A stretch of 64,000 nt of DNA from NCBI GenBank assembly GCA_021442155.1, contig CM038215.1:212344982-212408981 (forward strand). Reading direction: 5' to 3'. Origin of the DNA: Cymbidium sinense. Its lineage: Eukaryota > Streptophyta > Magnoliopsida > Asparagales > Orchidaceae. Position numbers and translations under genes: made by a program. Below are positions 1 to 11,375 of the stretch, in pieces (position 1 is the first letter of the stretch; every line of letters begins with the position of its first letter). Below the pieces are notes generated by a model. It did no database searches. It had not been told where the DNA came from and was given only the letters and a program-made list of their open reading frames with translations.

Positions 1-1159
1 CTAAAATCCACCAATTCTCTAAGTAACTTGAAATGAAACCACCCTTATGCTTAACTTAAATAATTCCAAACCCTAGTCAAATGAAATTCAAAAGCCTAGC
101 TAAGACATACCACATTAAGCCTGAGCACACATATTAGAATGCTAAGTCATCACTTCTAGCTTTAAGTTAGGACGATGTATGTAATGATGTTATGTTTTAT
201 TTTGTGATGTAATATTTTAGATTGGATGTTAGGATTGTGGTTCATAGACTGGATGTTAGGTCGTTGTTAGCCTAATGTTATATTCTACAGGGGATTATGC
301 TAATGGGGCAGCTAAAAGAAATATAAATACTTTTTCTTATAGTTTGCTTATGTCCCTAAGCATAATCCATGTTAAGATAGGTGGGCTTGGTTTGCCCATG
401 TGTAAGGTGCTAAGTCAAAATTATAAAAATATAATTGCTTGGGATGTATGTATGTTTAGCTAATATTTGTTTTACAGGTGTAGTTATATTTTACTTTTCC
501 ATGAATATGTAATTTTGCAATAGAAATTATGATTAGTGCTTTGGGATTTAGGATGAGCAGTGGCTAGAGTGCATAGTCCCGGGAGGCCCTGTGAAGCCTT
601 GAAGCATAATCAAATCAAGAGAATGAAGAAAGATGAATGAATAGAGAAAAGTAAGAAATGAAGACCCCATAACATCTAATTTAATTCTAAATTGTAATAT
701 TCTTTTGTAATCCAGGTTGTATAAGGGTAGAGCTCGGCTACCAAAATTTTTTCTTTCAGGGTGTACGACGGTACCCGGTTGCACCAGCCTTTTATTCTTT
801 TATGGAATTTATACATGTTTGATTGTTATGTTTATATTGTGTAATCGAAATTGCATCTTCTTCATAATTTCTTAAACTTGATGTTTGAATGTGTGGCTTG
901 GATGCAATATGCTCTTATGATAAAATTAATTTTTCAATCCTAATTAATAACTCATAACTAAATTTTAAAATAACTCACAACTTTATTCTAAAGCTTAGGA
1001 TATAATCAAGATAATTAAAAGATTTAGCAACCCCTTAGCTGAATGTTGAATATTTAACATCATGCATATCATCTTATTTCACTCTTGAATATGGAGAGTC
1101 TCTATTCTTGCACTTTAGGGAACACTTGACCTGTGAGAGCACCCTCTCATGGTGGAGAA

Positions 1160-1164
<5 letters not shown>
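1..1164. other. Non-coding AT-rich stretch, no gene recognised
   Basis: Only short open frames occur and none resembles a known protein. The part at 540-800 is less AT-rich but matches nothing I recognise. It may be old transposon debris, which cannot be shown from the sequence alone. Confidence 0.5.

Positions 1165-1208
<44 letters not shown>
1165..1208. repeat. CT dinucleotide microsatellite
   Basis: An uninterrupted run of about 22 CT units. It makes a serine-leucine run in one short open frame, which I do not regard as a gene. Confidence 0.95.
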
Positions 1209-1209
<1 letters not shown>

Positions 1210-2220
1210 ATTTGGCCAATAACTCAATTTCATCATGTATTTAGGCATAATTATCCTAAGCCTTTGTCCAAAATATTGTGTCAAAATGATATAAAAATTT
1301 GTTAAATTTTGCATTTATACTAAGTCATATACTCATGTCAGTCATGATCTAGTCTCTTAGAGAGTGAGTTTAGGACTCTATTCTCTTTCCAATTAAATAA
1401 CAAGCCTAACAATCTTGTAATTTTATAAGACCTGCATGATTTTGAATCATAGGAGGTGTTAGCTAGCAGCTACTTTAGGCAGTTGTAAGTCCAGATGAGT
1501 CGGATGAGTTTATCCTCTCTTATGGAGGTGAACTCTTATGTCCCCCTTTCGCTTAGATTTAGGTCGTGCTTCTGGCATGTGCTAAAGCTTCCTAGATTTA
1601 GGATTCGAGGTTGCTTATTTCCTTTGGGCTATGAGTATAAATCCTCACCTCTTAGGCATTTTCACAATCTTATTTTGATGGATTGTAAGCCCTAGCATTC
1701 TAATAAAATTCCAATTCAAATTAAAATAAACTTTATCTTTAAAATATATAAAGCATCACTATAGGATAGATTGGAGTGCTCACTAGGCTTTCTAGTATCA
1801 GGAGTGCTCCCTACTTATCTTCTTTTGGATTCCAAAAATAAGTCTTCCCCAATTAAATATTCTCACTTGATTTTTCTGAACCTTTGATAATCTAGCATTG
1901 AAATCTTTGGAGATATGATTGACTACTTTAATCGAGAGTTTTCATAGAAAATCCAGTTTCCTAGGATGTAATTAACTATGGAGGCTTGCCTCCATAGGAA
2001 ACTAACGACATAAAAAAAAATGTGCTTTACTTTTTCAAGTAAAGTAGGGGAAATATCTCTAGTATATATGAAGATCCATTTTCCTTAGGAGTCCTTATTA
2101 TGTGATTAGGTTCATTGTAGGGTGATATTTTTATCTTTTAAGATAGTACATCATACCTTAATGTCATACTTAATCACTTTAATAAGTACCCCATAAGATC
2201 TACATGGTGTCCACCCAACA
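1209..2220. other. Non-coding stretch, nothing recognised
   Basis: There is no long open frame, no repeat structure and no homology that I can recognise. A TATA-like string near 1635 stands alone and is not followed by a credible coding region. Confidence 0.4.
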
Positions 2221-2224
2221 TCCA

Positions 2225-2695
2225 AAATAAAACACCATAGAATACCAATGGGTTTAAGTTTGCATGACAAACATATAAATTGTGCTTACATCCCTTTGGA
2301 ATATTAAGATGCTTAAGTTCTCATGGAGAATATATGGATTTGACTTACATCTATTTGGAATTCCATATATATTTTAGTGTTTGCATGGTGGATATATGGA
2401 TTGGACTTACCTCTTTTTAGAATGCTAGATAGATTTAATGTTCACATGACAAATATATAGATTTGACTTACCTCCCTTTAGAGTGTCAAATAGATTTACA
2501 GTTCACATGGGGAACATATGGATTTAAGTTACCTCTCTTTGGAGTGCTTGGATTTTATGTTTGCTTGGCAAGCATGTGGATTGGACTTACCTCCATTTGG
2601 AGTGCCACATAGATTTATAGTTCACATTGAGAACATATGGATTGGACTTACCTCCCTATGGAGTGCTAGATAGATTTTAGTTTATGATTTTTAAC
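2225..2695. repeat. 61-bp minisatellite, about 7-8 diverged copies
   Basis: The core string 'ggacttacctcc' recurs near 2285, 2344, 2406, 2467, 2528, 2586 and 2647, a spacing of 58-62 bp. Each unit also carries a 'ttcacatgg..aacatatgga' part and a 'ttggagtgc' part. Copies differ mostly by substitutions, so the array is old. No open frame spans it. Confidence 0.8.
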
Positions 2696-2898
2696 TCTGG
2701 GAAGTAGCACCTCGGCATCAAAGAAGCAGTGCTTAGGTGCCTTATCTTAATGCACCTTGGTGTTCCAAAAGTACCTCTTCGGAGTCCTAGCGAGAAAGAT
2801 GCAGCTTGGGTTCACGTATAGTACAACTTGTCAGATAGATTGGTCATATGATATTTCCTTATTTTCTCCCTCAATCAAGTATTCTTTATTTCTCCCAA

Positions 2899-2902
<4 letters not shown>

Positions 2903-2978
<76 letters not shown>
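2903..2978. repeat. AT dinucleotide microsatellite
   Basis: About 38 AT units in a row. The Ile-Tyr open frame across it (2848-3093) is an artefact of the repeat. Confidence 0.95.
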
Positions 2979-2983
<5 letters not shown>

Positions 2984-3699
2984 TAGTATTTGTTAAACCA
3001 TTAATAATTTGGAGCGTGAAGCACAATAATTTTCATTGGGGATCAATATTATCAATTAAAATAATTGATGGTTTACTTAGATTGATAAAATAAAGTATCC
3101 ACACTCCATTCAATGAATACCAAATTTGAAATGGTAAGAGTAAAAGTAATATAATGAGAGTGTAAATGAAGTAAGGTCTATTGGACATGTGCAGACACAT
3201 ACTTCACAAGCAATACATTTATTAAATTCAAAGTGAATTTGACCACAAAAATGCTCTATTGTGATTGATTTTTCAAAAGGATACTGAATAGTTACAGATA
3301 AATGATTTGTATGGGATAAGGTAATTATGAAACTTTGTCTAATGTACCTTGTAGTTCATATTATTTGCTTGCCATAATTTTGAACCCAATAACCATAGGT
3401 AACATATTTTAGATATCCATGAATAAGATTTATGTTTCTTTATCTTGGGTGAGATAAGTTATAAATATAGAATATTCATTATTATTTTCTCTTAATTTCT
3501 TATTTTATTTCTAGTGTATAGTGAAAAAAGTTGGAAAGAAGTTGTCAATAATAGATTACCTAGAGAAATAGGTCAAAGAAATTTTCCTCCAAGATTTAAT
3601 AATTAATCCATTCTCATCTTAGGTAAAGTTCGATTAATCACAACCCAAATCTTATATTGACTTCTATTTTGTATCCCAAATCTTATATTGACTTCTATT
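2979..3699. other. Non-coding AT-rich stretch, nothing recognised
   Basis: There is no credible open frame. A 30-bp string ('cccaaatcttatattgactt') is repeated directly at about 3645 and 3675, just before the plastid-derived block starts. Confidence 0.4.
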
Positions 3700-4570
3700 T
3701 CTTTATATTATAAATTTAGTACATAAAGTCATTATATAGTCTATTTCTATTATAATAGATTGTAATTATTCTAAAATAGAATAAGAATAGTGGAACTCTA
3801 TTATGAAATAAGAAAAATTTAGGGTTGCCATCCAGGAACTTGTTCGAAAATTCCATAATGAAAGGAACATGGGAGTTTATTACTAGGCATCTGACCAAAC
3901 AGGATTGTCCAGCACCTATAGAACCTATCACTAAAATAACTCTAGAAAGGCATGGGGCTAAGCAAAGCAAAAAGGGTTTTCCATGAAGAGATGGGGAATG
4001 AAAACTATTAGCCCAACATGAGGTTTGTGAATAAGTGATTGTCTGATAATGAGCAAGGAATATTTAACTTTCTCCTAAGCATGATCTATTTAACTCCTAC
4101 TTCATTAGATCTTTTGATGAATGTTAACTAAGTATCATAAGAATGATCTTGGTTGTTCAATCATTTGATAATTAGAGCCATTCTTTGATAAATGATCAAT
4201 ATGAGTTAAACTCAATAGAATTTGATCAATCCTTTTTCCTATCATTAAGGTGGTGAATTGAACCAAGAATTCTCTTTCTTCATCGTCGATCAAATCACTA
4301 TTCATGACCCAAAATTCTATTTTCTCATCAATCTAATCACCATTTAAGTTTTTTGTTTTTCTTATCAATGAGCAGATCTCTTTACTTATACAACTTAGAT
4401 ATCTCATATTTCTTGAAAAAAAATGATTCGATTGATGGGATTTGGTATGGGATCAATGATTGATCTTCTAATATTTCTTCTAAGAATTACTCTTCCATAA
4501 CATAAATCACCCGCACTTTTTATTCTATTAAGTCATTCTGGAACCATTCTTCGAAACATACACAAGAATT
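3700..4570 (-). pseudogene. ycf2: Plastid ycf2 fragment inserted in the nucleus (NUPT)
   Basis: Read on the minus strand, 3810-3960 gives a string matching the ATP-binding part of the large plastid Ycf2 protein: '[13 protein letters not shown]', then 'NSHVPFI' and 'NKFLDGNPK', where Ycf2 has a Walker-like 'GSIGTGRSYLV'. Further right the same strand gives other Ycf2-like strings, such as 'FNSY*SFIKEWL' near 4200 and 'FRRMVPE' near 4540. Stops and frameshifts occur throughout, so this is a dead copy. It is only a small part of a gene normally over 6 kb. Recognition is from recalled family sequence and is firm for the first part, weaker beyond 4300. Confidence 0.82.
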
Positions 4571-4717
4571 TATACTTATAAGCATTATATATATATATAT
4601 ATAGTAGGATCCCCAACCCTTCTTTCTCTTCAAAATTATGCAATATCATTTATTTTTCTTGATACATACATACATGTAGCTATTTACATTTTATTCTACA
4701 ACTCAATGGATTATATT

Positions 4718-4915
4718 AAGAGCTTGAATATCACTTATATAAGCCGCACCTAAAGTTACAAAAATAAGAGCTTGAATATCACTTATAAATAATCTAACAT
4801 GATAGGTATAGGAACTACTGAAGGCACTAAAAAATAAGAATAACAACCAGTAATTCATCAGCCAATATAATCCCTAATAGTTGAAAACTAAGAGATAAAG
4901 GTTTCGCGAAACCAT
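4718..4915 (-). pseudogene. atpI: Plastid atpI fragment (NUPT)
   Basis: The minus strand gives 'KPLSLSFQLLGIILADELL', the conserved C-terminal part of subunit a of the plastid ATP synthase, followed after a frameshift by residues matching 'SIQALIFATLAAAYI'. A string of 22 bases (aagagcttgaat...) is present at both 4718-4739 and 4766-4787, so the piece carries a small internal duplication. It is broken and non-functional. In plastid genomes atpI lies far from ycf2, ycf1 and psbA, so its position here reflects joining of unlinked pieces. Confidence 0.85.
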
Positions 4916-5159
4916 ATATTTTTATTGTAGATACTAGAATAATCAATGACTTATTAAAATCTTAAAAATTAATAGATTTTTTTTAATCTAATTAAGATAA
5001 TGGGCCAAGATATTCTGATTTCCATTTCAATAACCATTAAATATGCGAATATGAGTTTACGAATTCAGCATTTGAATTTTTCTATATATCTATATAAATA
5101 TAGATATATAGATCTAATATTCTAGAAATAGAATAGAATATAAAAATATAATTAAGAAA

Positions 5160-5441
5160 TCTCTTCCGTTTAATCTATTTTGTCCAGATCCTCCTTTTCT
5201 TCCGAACAAAGGGAAGGATTTTCTCGGTGGATCCCTCTTGTTCCTGTTGAACCTCCTTCAATTCGTAAGTTTTTTCTACATTGCTTTCTTTCTTTGTTTC
5301 TCCCCCTTCTTCCATTTCTGAGGTTTCTTTCTCTTTCAGTTTCTTAACAAAAATTGGTCATGGCATTCTGTCTAAATAGTAAATACTTCTGATAAATAAG
5401 AGAATACTAAAAATTTGAGCCATAGAATTTCTCAATTCTGA
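5160..5441 (-). pseudogene. ycf1: Plastid ycf1 (tic214) fragment (NUPT)
   Basis: The minus strand reads '[16 protein letters not shown]', then a Tyr-Leu-rich piece and a Lys/Glu-rich tail ending near 'KEDLDKI'. This is the N-terminal membrane-to-acidic transition of Ycf1/Tic214. The open frame fuses directly to the psbA remnant at about 5441, which is not a plastid gene order. It is a nuclear insertion of plastid DNA, short and without function. Confidence 0.85.
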
Positions 5442-5752
5442 CACATCAACAAATGTTGCTTCCCATATTAGGTAAAAACCCAAATCTATAGATACGAAAG
5501 TAGAAATAATAACATCTGATATAATATTATTTCTATAAAGTAGAGACCTAGAAATAGGTTCATGAATACCATCAATATTAATTAGAATTGCAACAATAAT
5601 GGCAATGATAAATACAAAAGTTATGCTCAATAAAGTAGAGATTATCAAAATGCCAAACCATTCAATATAAAGACAGTTTTCAGTATTGATAATCAAGTTG
5701 CAGAAGCGACCCAATAGGATTTACTTTCGCATCACTCTAAAATTGTAGTCAT
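5442..5752 (-). pseudogene. psbA: Plastid psbA (photosystem II D1) N-terminal fragment (NUPT)
   Basis: From the reverse-strand ATG at 5750-5752 the frame starts M-T-T-I-L-E and then hits a stop. The following open frame gives '[20 protein letters not shown]', then '[19 protein letters not shown]' and '[11 protein letters not shown]', clearly the first third of the D1 reaction-centre protein. Many replaced residues and the early stop show long decay. It ends abruptly at a join with ycf1 sequence. The D1 cofactor ligands lie downstream of this fragment and are absent. Confidence 0.92.
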
Positions 5753-6462
5753 GATAAACTCTTGATTTATTCCATTTTAAAGGACTCCCATGCACATGTA
5801 TTAATTATAACAGGAGATGAGATAAATAATGAAAGGATTGTTATTGCACAGTATATGCCAATAACATATAATATATCTTACATGTTAATGTCAACCAATC
5901 GGCGTGAATATCAATAGCAATGACCAAACCTATCAGAACAATTTTAAATAAAGTAAAGAGCCACAATGCTTAAAATTAGTGCCTCGTGCCAAGAGGTAGT
6001 GCCATGATGCTAGAAAGTTGGTGCCTCAGACACCAGGAGGTAGAAATTGGACTTCAAAATTGGGAAATCAGCACCTAGGTGCTAGGGTACACCTCCTTGG
6101 AGCCAAAAGGTAGCACCTTTGCCCCAGAAGGTAGAGCCATGGCGCAATAATTGGAGCACCCATAGTCAGAAGGTTGAGGATTTAGTGCCTCAGCACTGCA
6201 AAGCAGTGTCATGATCCTTGAACAAGTGCAGAAAGGTCTCCTTTGTTAATCAGTTGTTAGGCGGGTCGGCTAGGGCACGTTGGGGAGTATTTCGTGCATA
6301 GCAGGGGCAGCTTCGGCTCTCTCGCAAGTAAGGTTTTCACGACAGGCAAGGGGAGTTCTCCTTTCTCTCTCACTCGGCTTGGTAGGTTATGCGTGTGTCG
6401 CAGAGGGGATCTCTCTTTTGGCCGACTCTCCCCTCCCTCTCTTATGGGAGTCCAAGCTCTAA
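5753..6462. other. Non-coding flank with GTGCC-rich degenerate repeats
   Basis: 5753-5960 has no recognised content, though it may include diverged plastid DNA. From 5970 to 6240 words such as 'gtgcctc', 'ggtag' and 'agcacct' recur at irregular spacing, and the same words occur at 2700-2790. The open frames at 6280-6494 are short and match nothing I know. Confidence 0.4.
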
Positions 6463-7740
6463 GGGGGTGTTTTACAATGGATTTACGATACTAAATCCAG
6501 TCAATCCTATCAAATACAAAAAATAAATTTATTAAATCTTATAAATTCAGTAAATCAGATAAATTCTCTTAAATCTCGGATTTAGTAAATCCTATTGAAA
6601 GGGTGGATTTATGAAATTTACACAAAATGCACGAGAAGAAATTGGGGAGACTCGACGGTGGAAGAAATTTAAGTTACCGTCATTTTTTTTAATCCTTTTA
6701 AAAAATCTTAATTTTAAATAATTCATTTAATTACTAATTTTTGCTTAATTAAATTATTATAACAATTAATTTAAATTTAATATTATTAACTATTTATTAA
6801 TATGTAATTATAAGTTAATTATAATTTATTAAATGTAATTATCATTTGATAGATGATTAGATTTAAGTAATTTTAGCTAATGTAATAGTTGATAGTTTTT
6901 AATTTAATTTAACTTAATTTAAACTAAATTAATAAAATATTATTGATGATTAACTTATAAGTTATTAAATTTAAATTATAATTTAATAAATATAATTATA
7001 ATTGTTATAAGTTTGATAGTTAACTAATTTAAAATTTAGAAGAGTTCCTATGATTTTACCCCTTCACATGCCTTTATATAGTTTAATTCCTAGGATATTA
7101 ATCTACTAATAGAATTTAATAATTACTAATTTTAATTAATTAATAGTTAATATTAATACATATTACTTTAAATTAATATTAATATTAATACTATTAATTG
7201 ATTACTTAATATATATTTAAGTTAATTTTAATTGAGTACTATTAATGATTTATTAATATATCATTAAATTTAATTATAATTTATTAAATATAATTATAGT
7301 TTGATAGTTAATTGATTTTAACTAATATAATAATTAATATTATTTTTAATTTAGTTTAAGTTAATTTTAACTATTTTAATTTAATAGTATTAATGATTAA
7401 TTGATATGTTATTATAAATTAAGTTTCATGGATAGCTCAAGATTTAGTATAGATCGAGTATCATGGATATAATTATTAGTTTAATATGTCTCAAATTGAA
7501 ATGCAATATGATAGTAAGTTCTTTTTCATGTTTTCTTCCAAAAAAAAAAAAATCTTTTTTAAACCTAACAGACTTAAATCCTCAAATAATTATCAAACAT
7601 CTCTTTGGATTTAGCAGGATTTAACTAATCTATTACCAAACACTTTTCAGGATTTAATAGCTCAAGATTTACTAAATCCAGATGTACTGGATTTACTAAA
7701 TCCTACTTGAAATAAATCTAATCTATTACCAAACACCCCC
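6463..7740. mobile_element. Non-autonomous PIF/Harbinger (Tourist-like) DNA transposon
   Basis: The left end 'gggggtgttttacaatggat' is an imperfect inverted match to the right end, which on the other strand reads 'gggggtgtttggtaatagat'. The element is flanked on both sides by TAA (6460-6462 and 7741-7743), the 3-bp target duplication typical of PIF/Harbinger. The length is 1278 bp. The interior is very AT-rich and has no transposase frame. Near both ends 'gatttactaaatcc'-like words recur as subterminal repeats. It would need a transposase from elsewhere to move. Confidence 0.85.
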
Positions 7741-7743
7741 TAA

Positions 7744-8094
7744 CTGTTTCCATAACCATTCCCGCTCCATTCATAATGTAGTTTTGCTGATGTGGGTGGC
7801 AGTTATCTTGCGGATAGGTTTAAAATTTGTAAGTTCTCCTTTTTTTTCTTTTTGATTTTTTTTGCTGTTAACATTTGTACTCATATATCACTCTCATTCA
7901 CTAAAATCTCTTAATCATCCAAAAAATCTATGCCACTAGTTACAATGATTAAGTGAATATTGATGGACCCATCAACATCTTATCGATGAGTCCCATGATT
8001 TTAGCCATCGTTATATCTTTGGCTTGAATTAAGTTAGCTATGTATCTACTAGTGTGTATTATTTCTTATAAGTCTTTTCACTAAAATATATATT
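7744..8094. other. Spacer between DNA transposon and LTR element A
   Basis: About 350 bp, AT-rich, with no open frame or repeat that I can recognise. Confidence 0.5.
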
Positions 8095-8099
8095 ATACT

Positions 8100-8931
8100 T
8101 GATATGGTGCTCAAAATACCGCTAATCAAAGTCCGAATCTTAATATCAGCGACGATTTGAGTCGAACCGTCGAGATTAAGCACTTGAAATATCCTTGGAA
8201 TCTTTGGGATATCAATTACATCCAAAATAGCTCTTAAATATAGAGTGTTTATAGTCCGCATCTCGGCAGGGATCTAACGAGCCTAAGATCTCATAATTGA
8301 CTTCATTTGGGCATCCAAATGCTCAAAATACACCAAATGATCGAAGGAACCATTCTAAGCCGTCCGATCAAGGAGTACGGACTTTGCATAAATTACGAAC
8401 GCCTCCTCCCATCTATAAATAGAACTCTATCCCTCACATGGGAGGGGAGCCAGGAGGAAGAGAGCTGAACAAGTGAAGAAGAGACCCGCGGTCGTCACCA
8501 CCATGCCGACCGTGTCGATCACCTTCAGTCATCAAGCAAGGAAGAAGAGGAAGAATCCAAACAAGGAAGAAGAGGAAAAGCCTAAGCAAGGAGGAAGAAG
8601 AAGCTCTGAAGATCCTCCAAGCAAGGTCACACCCCTTCTCGACGGTCATCAACCACCATCATCGCTAATTGTCCCTGCATCTCCACTGTGCAACTATTAC
8701 AACGATCATTGTCACACGGTTGTTGGTCCTCTCTCATATGCAATTACGTAATCCTGTGTGAAGACTTTGTACTAAAGCAGATACATAGTGGAAGCTTTTC
8801 TTGTAGGCGTGGTTTTCCCTCTTTTGAGGTTTTCCGTTAAAATTCGGGTGTCTCTTGTTGCTCATTAATTACGTGTGTCTTTGGACTAATCGACAAGGCT
8901 AAACTTTCACTCTGGATTTGGTTTTCTAGCA
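8100..8931 (+). repeat. 5' LTR of element A
   Basis: It starts with tgatatgg and ends with ctagca, and is matched by the 3' copy at 13065-13889. A TATA box (ctataaatagaact) lies at about 8414. After it come purine-rich 'aggaagaagagg' units and a conserved 3' part with 'gacaaggcta'. The two LTRs differ by many short gaps. Confidence 0.85.
8410..8428 (+). promoter_or_regulatory. TATA box of the element A LTR promoter
   Basis: The string ctataaatagaac is also found in the 3' LTR at about 13376 and, on the minus strand, in both LTRs of element B (near 14925 and 19900). Its conservation in all four copies supports a promoter role. Confidence 0.7.
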
Positions 8932-8933
8932 TA

Positions 8934-8952
8934 GTTTGGCCGTCGTGGGAAG
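8934..8952 (+). other. Primer binding site of element A
   Basis: The string gtttggccgtcgtgggaag lies 2-3 bp after the LTR end. It resembles the 'tttggcgccgtctgtggga' site common in Tat-lineage elements, with a CG and a CT missing. Element B has the related 'tttggctccatctgtggga'. Confidence 0.65.
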
Positions 8953-8989
8953 TAAAACCCTCAACCATAATTTAGTGAACATCTACGTT

Positions 8990-9890
8990 ATGGCCAATAG
9001 AGCCACACTTTCGTTACAACGAGTCTCCCACTCCAACTCCGTCATTCTCAAAACCCATCCACGAACCAAGGGCGTAAGGTGAGCGGAATGAGAATCTCTT
9101 TGGAAGATCGTGTCGTCGAATGGAGAGTCTCAAAATAAAATGATCCGACTTTTGCAAGGATTACAACGGCTACTACGACATATCTCCCCAAGATCGGTCG
9201 TTGCGGAGGAGGTCAAAATGCTAATCCTCCCGCAGTTCCTCGCATGGAGGCCGTACGATCTCCTTGACCGCTAGTTCCACTCATCGCATGCGGCTCAGCG
9301 GTTACTAATCCACGGTCGTTGTTGATAGCTTCACACATCTTGTTAATCCTCGACATGACATTACCGATACGGCGCTTAATGCAAGATGAATTTCACCTTC
9401 AAGGCAATCATCTTCACCCACAGCGGTTATGAGGAGTCCTCACCTTTAGGCTGAAGCAATTCTTCAACATCCAATTCCGTAGGTTTCAAGCTTAGAGCAT
9501 TGATTCTATGATTAAGTGACCCACACGAACACATCGACCATTACACTATCATGCATATCCAGCTCACGACACCTTTGCTTTGTCGGTCTTTCTGAACCCT
9601 CAAAGGGCAAGCTTCGCACTTGGTTCTACTCTCTTCCAAGGGGATCCATCCATACCTTTAACCTTGATTCTTTGTGGAGCAGTTCATTTGCGGAGAATCA
9701 TTAAAGATTCTTCCCATCTTTCCGTATTGACGAGCGGTGAATCACTTAAAGAATACTTCCAGAGGTTCTCCTTAGAAGCTCGCCAAATACACAGGTAAAC
9801 TCGAACTATTAAGAGGAGTTTTTCTTGGAGGCTCCGTCAGGGCCTTTTACTCATCACTCATGGGACACGGTCCGGTCATATCGACTTAGT
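8990..9890 (+). pseudogene. Degenerate gag of element A
   Basis: An ATG at 8990 follows the primer site. Pieces in different frames match the plant gypsy gag domain: 'KLRTWFYSLPRGSIHTF' at about 9610-9665, then 'ESLKEYFQRFSLEARQIHR' at 9742-9798 and a 'GHGP'-like string near 9860. These are the conserved 'W-F-SLP-GSI' and 'E-L--Y--RF--EA' motifs. Frameshifts separate them, so no full Gag is made. No zinc knuckle was found. Confidence 0.75.
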
Positions 9891-10139
9891 TCATCGTGTG
9901 GAAGCACAAATCTTCACGATGAGGCTATTAATGCACATATGAAACAATTTGGATAATCTGAGAGAGACATAAAAGCACCCCCCAAGGAACAAAGGTCCCA
10001 TCAAAAGAAGAAATCGAAAGGCCCATTCAACAAAGATATCCGTCAATTGGAAAAGAATCAATCGACTCATCGAACATACCCGGGGCAACTCTTAATCTCA
10101 AAAGATGAGCAAATTCAACACCAGCGAAAGGCAAAGATC

Positions 10140-11375
10140 AATGGTCAACTCGGCTACAAGCTTGCAAATATTCGACCTCTTCCATATGCGGGTTAAGCGT
10201 CAGAGTAAACACTCGACAAACAACCAGATAGGTCAAACGTCCTTGGTGGACTTCTGCGATCTCTTCCATACGGGTTAATGTCATCGAGCAAAAGCTCTGA
10301 CCAGGAAAGGTCAAAAAAAAAAAAAAAAAAAAAAAAAACTTTGTACCCACTCCGCACAGGTTAATGTCATCGGATAACACTCTGACAAACAACCTCGGAT
10401 GGGTCAAAAATCCTCATCGTCGCCAGTCACCAACGTCGACTACCGTCGCCGGCAATCTTCGCCGGTCATCACCATTGTCGCCGGTCATCCGCTACCGTCG
10501 GTCGCCCGTCGACCGATGCGGTTCTGCCGACCACCCCGTGGCCGCTAACCATTATTGTCGCCCGGTCATCCGGCACTACCGTCGCCGGTCGCTGCCGCCG
10601 ACCATGCAAATCGCCCGGTCATCACCATTGTCGCCCGGTCATCCGGCCATTCTGCGGCGTCGGTCGCACCGTCGACTACTCGCCGATTGACCACCCGTCG
10701 CCGCCAACCACTATTGTCGCGGTCATCTTCGCCGCTGATACGTCCATCCGACCATCGGTTCGCCGGTCATGCGGTCATCCGTAGGAATCGGCGCCGATCG
10801 CCATGCTACCTCAGATTCAATTTGACCTCTTCCATACGGGTTGCGTCGCCAGTAAAACTTCGACTAACAACCCGGATAGGTCAAAATGTCGAGTGGACTT
10901 CCCGACCTCTTCCATGCGGGTTGCGTCATCGGTAAAACTTCGACTAAAACCGGGGATAGGTCAAAACGTCCTTGGTGGACTTCCCACGACCTTTTCCATA
11001 CGGGTTAACGTCATCGAGTAAAAACTCTGACTAACAACCCAGGATAGGTCAAAACGTCCTTGGTGGACTTCCCACGACCTCTTCCATACGGGTTAGCGTC
11101 GGTAAAACTCGACTAACAACCGAAAGGTCAAAAGGTCCTGGTGGACTTCGCGCCTCTTCCATGCGGGTTAATGTCATCGAGCAAAATTCTGACAAACAAC
11201 CCAGGAAAGGTCAAAAGTCCTTGGTGGACTTCCCACGGCCTCTTCCATACAGGTTAGCGTCGAATATTCGACCAATAACTGGAAAGGTCAAAACTTTGTA
11301 CCCACTCGCAGTTAATGTCGCCGGATAACACTCGACAAACAACCCGGATGGGTCAAAATCCTCTGATTCAATTAT
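10140..11375 (+). repeat. 88-bp tandem array of element A, about 9-10 copies
   Basis: Units contain 'ggataggtcaaaacgtcc', 'ttggtggacttccca', 'ctcttccatacgggtta' and 'ctgactaacaaccc'. Two well-kept neighbouring units start at 10954 and 11042, giving 88 bp. Copies are interrupted by an A run (10313-10338) and by a GC-rich block at about 10420-10800. The same unit is found on the opposite strand in element B at 17885-18770. Confidence 0.85.
10313..10338 (+). repeat. Poly(A) run within the 88-bp array
   Basis: 26 consecutive A between two 88-bp units. It may be replication slippage of the 'ggtcaaaa' part of the unit, which runs directly into it. Confidence 0.9.

Noticed and set aside
2848..3093. 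Open frame with a long Ile-Tyr run
   Set aside because: Produced by the AT microsatellite.
8049..8261. Minus-strand frame similar to one at 19982-20230, considered as a conserved small protein
   Set aside because: Both lie in LTRs of the same family and are antisense to the element transcript; similarity is explained by LTR homology.
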